NCBI RefSeq assembly: GCF_020092905.1
Contig: NZ_JAGSGB010000002.1
Location: forward strand, 1,116,001-1,180,000
Reading direction: 5' to 3'
Source of the DNA: Pacificimonas aurantium
GTDB lineage: Bacteria; Pseudomonadota; Alphaproteobacteria; Sphingomonadales; Sphingomonadaceae
Length of the DNA stretch: 64,000 bases
The translations under genes were made by a program, and so were the position numbers. Every line of letters begins with the position of its first letter. The stretch's first letter is position 1. The notes beneath the pieces were generated by a model. The model saw only the letters and a list, made by a program, of their open reading frames with translations. It searched no databases and was not told the DNA's origin. This document shows, one piece after another, positions 36,356 to 45,484 of this stretch.

Positions 36356-36960
36356 TTTCAAATCTCCGTTTTCCGTTTTTCGAGCCCGCACCATTGCGAC
36401 CTCGATGGCGATCGACGGGACGGAGACGATCGCTGGCGCATCCCCGTTTGCGGGGACTGGACAGCATAGGAGGGACTTTCTTGCTCGCGCGAGGAATGAC
36501 GCGCCTCGGGGCCCCATGGAACATGGGGTGGGGCCGTCAGGGGAAGAAAGTTGTGACGTCGCTGTTGCGCCAAAGCGATCGAAGCGCGCCCCGTGCGCTG
36601 GTCTTCGGCCAGATCAGGCCATGGAAGAGGCCGCTTGGAGCGGTCAGAGATACGAGAAGAACGCAGAGTCTGGCGCATTCAAGGTTCCGCCAGACCGGTC
36701 GCGACGGATGCCCGTGACGTCGCTCCTGTCCTTGGCACGCGTACCGCTATTTGACCCAACCGAAGTCGGCGAGAGCGCATCCCGCCTGGGTTCCGCAATG
36801 TGCCCGCGAGGTTCGCGCCACCCGTCCTGCGCTCCCGCTATGGGCCGCATCGCTCCACCGGGTTGATGCGAGTTCACCACGCCGGTCCCGCGCCACTTAT
36901 CTTTGACGACAGCGAGCTTATCCCTCTGTTCTGGCCTCCACCCGGATTCTACACACGCGG
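36356..36960. other. 605-bp stretch without a convincing gene
   Basis: Both strands were read. Open frames exist but none has family-like sequence or a good start. The stretch contains the DUF736 promoter region and a hairpin near 36511-36531 (CCCCATG, GAA, CATGGGG). It may hold an unrecognised RNA or decayed gene, but nothing definite was seen. Confidence 0.35.
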
Positions 36961-37401
36961 CTAGATGCGCGCATGGCCCGTGTCAGCAGACTCGGCAGAT
37001 GCCATTGCCGCAAGTCGCAAGAAGGTCGTCACTCCCACGGCAATTGCGCCAATGACCGAGAAGATGAGCTGCCAGGTTTCGGACGGCATCATATGTTTGA
37101 CGATGCCGAGAGTAGCGTAAAAGCCGGCGACGACAGCCGGAGCGACAAAGACGAGCGCGATCAGCAACCGAGCCCATAGCGGCCGGATCACAATGAGCAG
37201 GCCTTGGGCTGCCGCCAAGGTCAGGCCGGCAGCGAGCAATCCGACAAGAACGGCCCCAAGCCAGCCCGCGCCGGTGCCGTAGGCCCAGATACCGGTGTTC
37301 ACACCGATGAAGAAGGGCAACGCAAAGACAGCAAGGTTGAACAGCAGCCAGCATATGAAACCTATGGCGGCCATGGCGACGAGAATACCGAGAAAGGTCA
37401 T
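36961..37401 (-). CDS. Small integral membrane protein
   Basis: 146 residues from ATG 37401, preceded by GGAGACACC. Four or so membrane helices are visible ('ILVAMAAIGFICWLLFNLAV', 'WLGAVLVGLLAAGLTLAA', 'LLIALVFVAPAVVAGFYATL', 'LIFSVIGAIAVGVTTFLRL'). No family was recognised. It stands alone between gene-poor stretches in the accessory region. Confidence 0.68.
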   Translation of the reverse strand: MTFLGILVAMAAIGFICWLLFNLAVFALPFFIGVNTGIWAYGTGAGWLGAVLVGLLAAGLTLAAAQGLLIVIRPLWARLLIALVFVAPAVVAGFYATLGIVKHMMPSETWQLIFSVIGAIAVGVTTFLRLAAMASAESADTGHARI

Positions 37402-37667
37402 GGTGGTGTCTCCGTGCAATGGATTGGACGGTGCGCCTGCCACCACCTCCACGGCGCGATCTGAACAGTAGCAGAAGTGTCAGCGATCAGTAAGAACAAA
37501 TAGGGATCAAAGAGATCCCCTGACCTTGTCCGGCCCTTTTCCTTGCTCTGCCTGGACATGCTCGGATCCAGCGGCCCATCACGTTAAAGGCGATGTGTTT
37601 CGCCGGCATGACAGGACGTTGAGCCATCTCCGGTTCGTCGAAGGCCTTGAGGGATTGCGGGCGGCGC

Positions 37668-38594
37668 TCACGCGCCGCCCGTCCCGAAGCGGTAGACAGG
37701 AATGCCCAATTTGCGCGCCTTGTCGGCCAGATTGTCCTGAATCCCGGTACCGGGAAAGACGATGACCCCGATCGGCATCGTGCCGAGCATCTGATCGTTG
37801 CGTTTGAAAGGCGCGGCCTTGGCGTGTTTGGCCCAATCGGGCTTGAAGGCGACCTGCGGCACCTTGCGATTGTGGGCCCAGGTGGCGGCGATGCGCTCGG
37901 CGCCCTTCGGCGATCCACCATGCAGCAGCACCATGTCCGGGTGCTTGGCATGAACCTGATCGAGCTTGTCCCAGATCAATCGATGGTCGGTGGTCTCGCC
38001 ACCCGAAAAGGCGATCTTCGTGCCGGCCGGTAACAGCACGTCATTGTCGGCGCGTCGCTTGGCGGCGATGAAGTCCCGGCTATCGATCATGGCCGCCGTC
38101 ATCTGGCGATGATTGACCCGTGAACCCGAGCGCGGCGACCAGGGCATGCCGAGGGTGCGCAGATAGATATCGGCAGCGGTCTCGCGGAAAAGCTCAAGAC
38201 TGTCACGGCGTTCGATGAGACTTTGCCCGACCCCGATCAGGGTCTCGAGCTGGACGGATTTCACCTCGGACCCGTCCTGTTCGCGCTGGAGACGCTTCTG
38301 GGCCTGCTCGTTGTCGTCGAGCTTCTTTTCGATCCGTTCGACAGCGCGGTGGAAGGTATTGACGCTCGACCAGAGGATCTCGGCAAGGTCGAAATCGAGA
38401 CTGGTGTCGGCCATGGTGGAGATCAGGGCGTCGAAAATGTCAGCGACCGCGCTCTGGATGATGTGATCCTCGGGCGTGATCCGGAGATCAGGCTCGTCCT
38501 CTGACGGACGATAGCCGTAAAGCTCAAGCTCCTCGATGACATGGCCGGTGGCAGATGTCGCGTGATGGGGTTCGCGTTCGTCATGGGTGTGCAT
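37668..38594 (-). CDS. DUF2493 (SLOG-related) domain protein
   Basis: 308 residues from ATG 38594. The N-terminal 200 residues are helical ('HRAVERIEKKLDDNEQAQKR'). The C-terminal DUF2493/YspA domain has 'KIAFSGGETTDHRLIWDKLD', 'DMVLLHGGSPKGAERIAATW' and 'PIGVIVFPGTGIQDNLADKA', a Rossmann-like nucleotide-binding fold of the SLOG group. The family is common on ICEs and plasmids; the ligand is unknown. A 7-bp hairpin (38616-38630) lies upstream of the start. Confidence 0.82.
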   Translation of the reverse strand: MHTHDEREPHHATSATGHVIEELELYGYRPSEDEPDLRITPEDHIIQSAVADIFDALISTMADTSLDFDLAEILWSSVNTFHRAVERIEKKLDDNEQAQKRLQREQDGSEVKSVQLETLIGVGQSLIERRDSLELFRETAADIYLRTLGMPWSPRSGSRVNHRQMTAAMIDSRDFIAAKRRADNDVLLPAGTKIAFSGGETTDHRLIWDKLDQVHAKHPDMVLLHGGSPKGAERIAATWAHNRKVPQVAFKPDWAKHAKAAPFKRNDQMLGTMPIGVIVFPGTGIQDNLADKARKLGIPVYRFGTGGA

Positions 38595-38936
38595 GGCAGG
38601 CTCCAATGGCAAGGACCGCGACCGTCGCGGCCTTATGGCGACGACAAGCCCGCAGGCGGTCCGGCCAGGCAGCCCGAGCCTTTCGCGAGGGCCTCGATGG
38701 CAAAGCCCGGCTGATTTGCTTCGCGCTGTAAAGGCGGGGGAGACGGGGTCCCCACGCGACTCGTCGCGTGGGGTGGCGGGCCGCCGACGGAAATCAGTCG
38801 GGCGCCGCCATTGCCCGGCCGGTCCGTTTGTGGGCCGCTCGCCCTCTCGAAGGCCGAGGCGCGGTCCCCTGCCGAATAGGGAAGGCTTCTTGTATGCCGC
38901 AACGGAATACGAGCACCCGCCCGCTTCTCATCCCGG
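38595..38936. other. 342-bp intergenic region with strong hairpin
   Basis: No gene was recognised. CCCCACGCGAC (38750-38760) and GTCGCGTGGGG (38763-38773) form an 11-bp inverted repeat, strong but without a T run. It could mark the end of the sno-TOPRIM transcript or a structured leader of the DUF2493 gene. Confidence 0.4.
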
Positions 38937-39974
38937 CTATGCAGCCAAAGCCATGAAACGGCTGGCGTCGTCTGCAGCCAGTTGCCTGCGAAGCCGTACC
39001 CGCAATGCATCCAGCCCGCACGAAGTGAGGTCTTCGTTGAAGTCACCCATCATCGGCGAGAGCGTGATGGTCTCGATTCCGGCCGCCAGCGCCCGTTCGA
39101 CGAGCTTGTTTCGTGCACTTTCGCCTGCCGGATCGTTGTCACGCACGATGTAGAGCCTGCGCAGATGGGCCGGGAACAGGACAGCGGCGAGGTGCCCGGC
39201 CGAGAGTGCGGCAGCCATCGGCATCTGTGGCAGCAATTGCCGCAGCGACAGAATGGTCTCGATGCCTTCTCCCGCCGCCATGACATCTTGTGCCGTTCCG
39301 AACCGGACGGCGTTACCAAGCAGGTCCCCCATGGCCTTGCGCGGCGGATCACGCGGCGCTTTGCCCGACCCGTCACGCGCGAGCCAGGTGCGGTGAGCGC
39401 CGGTTATGTCGCCATCGCCATCGGTGACCGCCGCGATTATCGCCGGCCAGGTCTCGGTTGGCCCTTCATGCTCGGGCCGCCAGTAGCAGTTCGGATGGAA
39501 ACGCAGCGCGTCGGTTCCGTGCAAATCCGTAATGCCGCGTCTCCGCAAATACGTCTCTGCGAGAGTGCCCGAGATCGGTTGTGCGATGCGCCAGAGGCGG
39601 CGTGCGGCCTCTGCCGACCCCGATATAGCCGGAGTTCCGCGAGGCGGCCCCGTGGGCCCCGGTTCCGAATGAGGAAGGCTGAGAAAGCGGCGAGCTTCCG
39701 CAGCGACCTCGGCGAAGTCGAGGAGACCGACGCTTTCGCGGATTACATCGAGCAGATCACCATGTTCGCCGGTGGCAGCATCGGACCATTTGCCCGCCGG
39801 TCCCCTGGCGCTGTCATGCAGCCGCACGAACATCGAGCGTCCCGCGCCATTGCGGACGTCGCCGACCTGCCAGTAATGGCCCTGTTTATGGCCATTCGAG
39901 AGGTAGTGACGACAAACCGACTCAGCCTGCCGTCCGAGACGCTGCGCCAGCTCGGTGGCGTAAAGACGGGACAT
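38937..39974 (-). CDS. TOPRIM-domain protein (DUF7146-type, primase-like)
   Basis: 345 residues from ATG 39974, whose A is shared with the stop of the upstream gene; the frame continues upstream without support. The N-terminal part recalls mobile-element primases ('HYWQVGDVRNGAGRSMFVRL', 'GEHGDLLDVIRESVGLLDFA'). The TOPRIM core reads 'VMAAGEGIETILSLRQLLPQ' and 'RRLYIVRDNDPAGESARNKL' with the E and DxD metal-binding residues. It may prime replication of the transferred strand. Confidence 0.82.
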   Translation of the reverse strand: MSRLYATELAQRLGRQAESVCRHYLSNGHKQGHYWQVGDVRNGAGRSMFVRLHDSARGPAGKWSDAATGEHGDLLDVIRESVGLLDFAEVAAEARRFLSLPHSEPGPTGPPRGTPAISGSAEAARRLWRIAQPISGTLAETYLRRRGITDLHGTDALRFHPNCYWRPEHEGPTETWPAIIAAVTDGDGDITGAHRTWLARDGSGKAPRDPPRKAMGDLLGNAVRFGTAQDVMAAGEGIETILSLRQLLPQMPMAAALSAGHLAAVLFPAHLRRLYIVRDNDPAGESARNKLVERALAAGIETITLSPMMGDFNEDLTSCGLDALRVRLRRQLAADDASRFMALAA

Positions 39975-41830
39975 CAGGCCGCCTCCCGTTCTGCGATGCG
40001 TTCGATCGGGAAGCGCTCGACCAGCCTGCCGATAATCCCGCTGCCGGCTGCCCCGACCGGCACAAAGAAGCGCAATTTCCACGAGATGATTTCGCTGAAG
40101 AGCCCATAGGCGCGCAGGCGTTCGCGCATGGCATCGCTGAAGCCTGTAAGTTCAATGCGATAGGCACCCATGACCCGGACGCGGCGCAGTTGCAGCCCTT
40201 CGGCGAGGTCGAGAATTGTGCGCCCGTCGATCAAAGCGGCGTAAGCAGCGTTGGCTGTCAGGCTGACGCTTTCTGTGGCGGCGGCGCTGGCTGCCCATGC
40301 CGGCGAGACACGGCGGCCGATGATGCGCTCGCCATCATCGGTCTGGAGCCGATAAACACGGGTAGAATCCTGCGGCAGGCGCTTCCAGACCGGCAGGAGC
40401 AATCCTGCCACGATGTAAAGGGTGCCCTCGGAATAGGCCGGCACCTGTGCGACTTCCCGGCTCCACATGGCCGAAAAGCTGTTCCGATCAGCTTCGATCC
40501 AGCGCGTTTCGCCCATCGCACGAAGAGCAAGAGTCGTGCCTTCCATCGGCCGGAGCAGCCGTACGCGCGGCTCGATCTCGCCATCGTCCAGCATGACGCT
40601 AGTGGCCGGGATCTGGACGGCGGCGCGGGCCGAGCGTTCATTTACCAGCAGTTTTGCCCGCGGGTCGGTCAGTTCATGCAGGGCCGCATCGAGTGATATC
40701 GGCTGGTTGCGCTTGCGCTCGCTGATTGAAAGCAGCCGGGTCTCAGCGCCAGTCGCGGGGTGGGTGTAAATGACCTGACGGCCGGTCACGGTGAAGCTTT
40801 CGGCGCGGAGCGTTTCGAGACCAAGATCGTATGTGCCGGAGGCGATAGCCCCGTCGACCCGCGCTTCGAGCAGTTGCTCGAAAGCCGAGAACAAGATGGC
40901 CTGCAGGTCGATGGTCAGCGCCAGCAGCCGGTTGAGAAAGGTAGTGATCGGCGGCAGGTCGTCCTTGATGCCATTCGCATCCATCAACTTCAGACCGGTC
41001 ATCTGCTCGAAACGGCCGAGCGAACACCCGTGCACCTTGCCGCGCACGATCAGCATATAGAGCTGCCGCAAGGCATCGCGGGCATAGGGGCTTTCCAGAT
41101 TGTCCTCGGGCCGGAAGAGGCCCTGGCCCCCGGTCTGGCGCTGACCGCGCGTGATCGCGCCGAGCGTGTCGAGACGCCGCGCAATGGTCGAAAGGAAACG
41201 CTTCTCGGCCTTCACATCGGTCGCGATGGGCCGGAACAGCGGCGGCTGCGCCTGGTTGGTGCGATTGGTGCGGCCCAGCCCCTGAATGGCAGCGTCTGCC
41301 TTCCAGCCCGGTTCGAGAAGATAGTGGACCCGCAGGCGCCGGTTCCGCGCACCAAGATCAGCATGGTAGCTGCGCCCGGTGCCGCCCGCATCGGAAAAGA
41401 CCAGAATGCGCTTCTGATCATCCATGAAGGCAGCGGTTTCGGCAAGGTTCGCGGAAGGCGCGCGGTTCTGGACTGCCAGCCGTGCCGCTGGGCCTTCGCC
41501 CTTGCGGATGATCCGGCGCGAACGGCCCGTGACCTCGGCCACGACATCGGTCCCGAACCGCTGCACGATCTGGTCGAGGGCGCCGGGAACGGGCGGGAGA
41601 CAGGCCAGGTGCTCGATCATCGCGTCGCGCCGGGCAACAGCCGCCCGACATTCGACGGGCTCGCCATCGCGAAATACCGGCCGCGAGGAGAGATTGCCCT
41701 CGCTATCGGTGAAGGGTTCGTAGAGCTGCACCGGGAAGGAATGGGCGAGATAATCGAGTACGTATTCTTTGCAGTCGCAGTTTATGTCGAGCGTCGCAGT
41801 CGGAGGCGCGGGATTGCGTCGGTTCGTCAT
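39974..41830 (-). CDS. Strawberry-notch-like helicase, C-terminal fragment with element-derived start
   Basis: 618 residues from ATG 41830, which lies inside the left inverted end of the RIT element and has GGAG 8 nt upstream. The first about 24 residues ('MTNRRNPAPPTATLDINCDC') come from the element and then run in frame into the native sequence 'LDYLAHSFPVQLYEPF'. This part holds the second helicase lobe ('HYLLEPGWKADAAIQGLGRT', with the arginine finger region 'NRTNQAQPP') and the SNO C-terminal domain. The N-terminal half is at 45479-48016. Whether the two halves can work together is unknown. Confidence 0.8.
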   Translation of the reverse strand: MTNRRNPAPPTATLDINCDCKEYVLDYLAHSFPVQLYEPFTDSEGNLSSRPVFRDGEPVECRAAVARRDAMIEHLACLPPVPGALDQIVQRFGTDVVAEVTGRSRRIIRKGEGPAARLAVQNRAPSANLAETAAFMDDQKRILVFSDAGGTGRSYHADLGARNRRLRVHYLLEPGWKADAAIQGLGRTNRTNQAQPPLFRPIATDVKAEKRFLSTIARRLDTLGAITRGQRQTGGQGLFRPEDNLESPYARDALRQLYMLIVRGKVHGCSLGRFEQMTGLKLMDANGIKDDLPPITTFLNRLLALTIDLQAILFSAFEQLLEARVDGAIASGTYDLGLETLRAESFTVTGRQVIYTHPATGAETRLLSISERKRNQPISLDAALHELTDPRAKLLVNERSARAAVQIPATSVMLDDGEIEPRVRLLRPMEGTTLALRAMGETRWIEADRNSFSAMWSREVAQVPAYSEGTLYIVAGLLLPVWKRLPQDSTRVYRLQTDDGERIIGRRVSPAWAASAAATESVSLTANAAYAALIDGRTILDLAEGLQLRRVRVMGAYRIELTGFSDAMRERLRAYGLFSEIISWKLRFFVPVGAAGSGIIGRLVERFPIERIAEREAA

Positions 41831-41849
41831 GATTTTACTCCAGATAATT
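41761..41849 (+). repeat. RIT left terminal inverted repeat (89 bp)
   Basis: Pairs with 45371-45459 with only two differences (second base, and one T/C near the middle). It contains, on the minus strand, a ribosome site and ATG (41830) reading outwards into the disrupted gene. Confidence 0.92.
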
Positions 41850-41886
41850 ACCGGTCCTTCGACCTCAACATGTCGAAGGAACCACC

Positions 41887-43431
41887 ATGCCAACAAGATC
41901 ATTTGTGTCGTTTCAGCCTGCACCAAGCAGGGTTGGAGAGCCGCCCAGTACTAACGCCCTATTCAGTGCATTCCTCTCCTCTCTGTCGGTTGAAGAGGGA
42001 ACAGCCTGTGCGGTCCTGTACAGCGCAGCGATCCGCCATTTTCTGTGTTGGCTGGGACTACGCGGGATTGCGCTCGGGACGGTTGATGATCGCATCGTGC
42101 GCCGTTTTGAGCAGCATCGATGCCGGTGCCCAAGGTATTCAGCGCAAGCGACAGCCTACAAGGCCGATCTTGCGGCGCGTGTCAGGCGCTTTGTCCGGTT
42201 TCTCGAAGACCAGGGTTACATCGACGTAGCCGATGGGATTTACGATCTCGGGCGTCATCTTGCTGACTATTCGCATATGATCGATGGCCTCCAACTCGCG
42301 AAGGGGGTGGCGCAAGCCTACCGTTCAGAGGCGGAGCACTTCGCGGCCTGGCTGCGGGTATCGCGATGTCCATGGACCGATGTCGATGACACGGTCACCA
42401 AACAGTATGCCGATCACGATTGTCGGTGCCCGGTTTTCCGCAAGCGCGGCAAGCTGACCACTTCCGGCAGGAAGCGACGGCGGCGTTGCACACGGCACTT
42501 CGTTGAGTTTCTTCGTGATCGGCGCGCCATCGCTCCGGTCGCGGTGAAGGTGGTCGAAGATCCGCAGGTCGCGGCATATGTCGGTTGGCTCAGGCAGGAT
42601 CGAGGCGTGACCGACGAGACGATCCGGCGATACCGGGCAGAGATTGAGCGGCTGATGCCCATGCTCGGCGCGCCGGCACAATGGGATGCTGCCACTCTGC
42701 GAGATGCGTTCGAGCGTCGCAGCAAGGAGATCCCGGGATCGGCTTCGCTGCTCGCCACGATCATGAGGAGCTATCTTCGGTTTCTTATTGGCCGAGGCCA
42801 ATGCCGCCCAGCGCTGCTGCACGCAATGCCTTCCGTACGGAGATACCGGCTTTCGGCATTGCCGCGCTACATCGACCCGGCAACGATCGAGAGGATCATT
42901 GCAGCCTGCCCGACAGGTCGGCCGGTGGAAGTTCGGGATAAGGCGATCATTCTCCTGCTTGCCAGACTTGGCCTGCGAGCAGGAGATATTCGGGATATGC
43001 GTCTCGACGATATCGATTGGCGATCCGGCCATCTGAAGGTCAAGGGCAAGACGCGTCGACCGGATCGTTTGCCATTGCCACAGGGTGTTGGCGACGCGAT
43101 CCTGGCATATCTTGCTGCGGCCCGCCCGACGGCCATCGAAGCGCACCTGTTCTTGCGTTCGCAAGCCCCGTTCCGGCCATTCAGTTCGTCAGCCGAGATC
43201 GCCGGCATCGTTGCACGCACACTCGAGCGCGGCGGGATCGAAGGTCTGCCGACCGGATCGCACATATTCCGGCATTCGCTTGCAACCAACATGCTGCGCT
43301 CTGGTGCAGGCCTGGAGTCCATCGGGACCATCCTGCGCCACAGCTCGACCGAGACCACCGCCATTTACGCCAAGACCGATCTGCCGATGCTCTTGAAGAT
43401 CGCACAACCCTGGCCCGGAGACCTGTCATGA
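41887..43431 (+). CDS. RIT tyrosine recombinase A (first of three)
   Basis: 514 residues, the largest of the trio, with a two-part N-terminal DNA-binding region containing Cys-rich spots ('HRCRCPRYS', 'HDCRCPVF') that could bind zinc. Catalytic features are 'LLLARLGLRAGDIRDMRL' (Arg), 'GSHIFRHSLATNML' (HxxR) and 'ILRHSSTETTAIYAKTD' (Tyr). All three recombinases are thought to act together on the element ends. Its stop overlaps the next start (ATGA). Confidence 0.9.
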   Translation: MPTRSFVSFQPAPSRVGEPPSTNALFSAFLSSLSVEEGTACAVLYSAAIRHFLCWLGLRGIALGTVDDRIVRRFEQHRCRCPRYSAQATAYKADLAARVRRFVRFLEDQGYIDVADGIYDLGRHLADYSHMIDGLQLAKGVAQAYRSEAEHFAAWLRVSRCPWTDVDDTVTKQYADHDCRCPVFRKRGKLTTSGRKRRRRCTRHFVEFLRDRRAIAPVAVKVVEDPQVAAYVGWLRQDRGVTDETIRRYRAEIERLMPMLGAPAQWDAATLRDAFERRSKEIPGSASLLATIMRSYLRFLIGRGQCRPALLHAMPSVRRYRLSALPRYIDPATIERIIAACPTGRPVEVRDKAIILLLARLGLRAGDIRDMRLDDIDWRSGHLKVKGKTRRPDRLPLPQGVGDAILAYLAAARPTAIEAHLFLRSQAPFRPFSSSAEIAGIVARTLERGGIEGLPTGSHIFRHSLATNMLRSGAGLESIGTILRHSSTETTAIYAKTDLPMLLKIAQPWPGDLS

Positions 43432-44342
43432 TAAACGCACAGATTTCGCGGTACGTCGCTTTGCATCGCAGCCTCGGTCGCAAATTTTTCGAGCAGGAGC
43501 GCCTGCTTCGCAAGTTCGGCACCTACGCGACTGGCTTCGGAGACAGCCACACCCGTATCGACCGCATCTACGACTGGTGCCGAGCGACGACTTCGCAGAA
43601 CACCGCGCGGACCGGCTTCACTTTCGTGCGCAACTTCTGCTTGTTTGCCCATGCCGAGGATCCAGCCAACCAGGTTCCGCCCGCCGGTGTGTTTGGCCGG
43701 GGGAAGCGTCCGCGACCAACGCCGCACATCATCCAACCGGAACAGGTCCGGGCGATCATGAAGGCGGCGCTCGATCTTCCGCCCAAGGGCATGATCAGTC
43801 CCTTCACCTATCATTACCTGTTCGGTCTGCTGGCGGCGACCGGTCTGAGGATTTCCGAAGCTCTAGCACTACAGTGCGACGATCTGGTCGAAGACGGTCT
43901 GATCGTCCGCGACGGCAAGTTCGGCAAGCAGCGCCTAATCGCCTTGCAGCCATCAATCCGTCAGGCTCTCGAGGCCTATCTCGCAACCCGGGCAAGGCTC
44001 GGTGCCACGGGCAACGATCTGTTCGTGACGATCCGGGGAAGAGCACCCCATAAGGTCCGCGCCCACGTCGTGTTCGTCAGGCTGGCGCGACAGCTCGGAT
44101 ATCGTGGACCAACCGGGACTGCAGGTATGCGGCTTCACGATTTGCGGCATACCTTCGCCGTACGCTCGCTCGAGTCCTGCTCGCCGGACCGGGACGCCGT
44201 GACGCATCACATGGCCGCGCTCAGTGTCTATCTCGGTCACACCTCGGTCGCCAACACCTACTGGTATCTCGAAGCCACGCCAGTGCTGCTGCGCGACATC
44301 GCTGCCGCGAGCGAGGATCTGTATCTGGGAGAAGCGGCATGA
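43428..44342 (+). CDS. RIT tyrosine recombinase B (second of three)
   Basis: 304 residues from ATG 43428. The catalytic set is visible: 'LLAATGLRISEALALQ' (Arg), 'RLHDLRHTFAVRSLE' (HxxR), 'YLGHTSVANTYWYLEAT' (Tyr). It is tightly coupled to both neighbours by 4-bp overlaps. A longer frame upstream to 43017 is a shadow inside the first recombinase gene. Confidence 0.9.
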   Translation: MINAQISRYVALHRSLGRKFFEQERLLRKFGTYATGFGDSHTRIDRIYDWCRATTSQNTARTGFTFVRNFCLFAHAEDPANQVPPAGVFGRGKRPRPTPHIIQPEQVRAIMKAALDLPPKGMISPFTYHYLFGLLAATGLRISEALALQCDDLVEDGLIVRDGKFGKQRLIALQPSIRQALEAYLATRARLGATGNDLFVTIRGRAPHKVRAHVVFVRLARQLGYRGPTGTAGMRLHDLRHTFAVRSLESCSPDRDAVTHHMAALSVYLGHTSVANTYWYLEATPVLLRDIAAASEDLYLGEAA

Positions 44343-45343
44343 CGGCGCTTGCTCCCCATCTCACAGCCTTCCTGCGCGAACATCTGCCGCGGGAACGCGC
44401 CGTAAGCCCGCATACGGTGAAGACCTATGCCAACTGCTTCGTCCTGCTGGTCCGGTTCGCATCCGATCGGCTGAAGCGTCGACCGACCGATCTCGAGATC
44501 GAGGATTTCGGCACCGACATGATCATGGCCTTTCTCGGCCATGTCGAGGTCGAGCGCGGCAGCTGTGTGCGGACCCGCAATGGCAGGCTCGCTGCGATCA
44601 GATCCTTCTTCCGGTACATCGAGTATCGGGTTCCGGCGTGTCTTGACCAGGCGCTTCGGGTTCGATCGATCCCCAGCAAGAAGGCAGACAAGACGCTGAT
44701 CGATTATCTCGACCGGGCCGAGATCAAGGCATTACTCGACGCGCCCGATCCTCGGACACGGCTCGGTACGCGCGATCGCGCTATGCTGCACTTGACCTAT
44801 GCAGCGGGGCTTCGGGTATCGGAACTCGTGTCGCTGCAACTGCGCGATTTCCCGGATCGATCGCTCTCGACGGTCCACATCATGGGTAAAGGCCGTCGCG
44901 AGCGGGTCTTGCCGCTATGGAAAGAGACCCAGTCCGCACTCCGCGCATGGCTTGTCATCCGTCCTGAGACTGAGGTCGCCGAGGTATTTCTCAACGCGAA
45001 CGGGCAGCCCATCACCCGCGATGGCTTCGCATTCCGTCTCGCCAAACATGTCAACGCGGCAGCAAAGAAGCAGCCGTCGTTGCTGCGCAAACGAGTCACG
45101 CCGCATGTATTGCGTCATTCCTGCGCGATGCACACGCTCGCAGCGACAGGCGATATTCGCAAGGTCGCACTATGGCTTGGACATGCCAGCATCCAGAGCA
45201 CCGAAACATATCTGCGCGCCGATTCAGAGGAGAAGCTGCGGATTTTGGCTGCGCATGGCGGGCCGGAAATCAGCCCTGGACGCTTCAAGCCGCCGTCAGA
45301 CACTCTGATCGCCATGCTCAACGACGTCCGCAAGCGGGCATAG
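44339..45343 (+). CDS. RIT tyrosine recombinase C (third of three)
   Basis: 334 residues with an N-terminal SAM-like binding domain ('RAVSPHTVKTYANCFVLLVR') and the catalytic set 'TYAAGLRVSELVSLQL', 'HVLRHSCAMHTLA' and 'WLGHASIQSTETYLRAD'. It resembles XerC/D-type recombinases. It completes the trio; the right inverted repeat starts 28 bp downstream. Confidence 0.9.
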   Translation: MTALAPHLTAFLREHLPRERAVSPHTVKTYANCFVLLVRFASDRLKRRPTDLEIEDFGTDMIMAFLGHVEVERGSCVRTRNGRLAAIRSFFRYIEYRVPACLDQALRVRSIPSKKADKTLIDYLDRAEIKALLDAPDPRTRLGTRDRAMLHLTYAAGLRVSELVSLQLRDFPDRSLSTVHIMGKGRRERVLPLWKETQSALRAWLVIRPETEVAEVFLNANGQPITRDGFAFRLAKHVNAAAKKQPSLLRKRVTPHVLRHSCAMHTLAATGDIRKVALWLGHASIQSTETYLRADSEEKLRILAAHGGPEISPGRFKPPSDTLIAMLNDVRKRA

Positions 45344-45370
45344 CCTTCGGCCACGCTGCCCCAACCGCAC

Positions 45371-45459
45371 AATTATCTGGAGTAAAATCATGACGAACCG
45401 ACGCAATCCCGCGCCTCCGGCTGCGACGCTCGACATAAACTGCGACTGCAAAGAATATG
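45371..45459 (-). repeat. RIT right terminal inverted repeat (89 bp)
   Basis: Reverse complement of 41761-41849 with two differences. On the + strand it carries the same ribosome site and ATG (45390), encoding a 24-residue peptide that stops in the adjacent palindrome. Confidence 0.92.
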
Positions 45460-45460
45460 T

Positions 45461-45484
45461 CTAATGCTGAGCTCAACATTAGAC
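45461..45484. repeat. Terminal palindrome at RIT right end
   Basis: TCTAATG-C-TGAGCTCA-A-CATTAGA is a 24-bp near-perfect palindrome (one mismatched pair) between the right inverted repeat and the target repeat. There is no copy at the left end, so the two ends are not equivalent. It provides the stop codon of the N-terminal strawberry-notch fragment. Confidence 0.75.

Noticed and set aside
40760-42229. 489-codon open frame on the + strand
   Set aside because: Antisense to the strawberry-notch C-terminal fragment and running into the RIT recombinase gene in the wrong frame; no recognisable protein.
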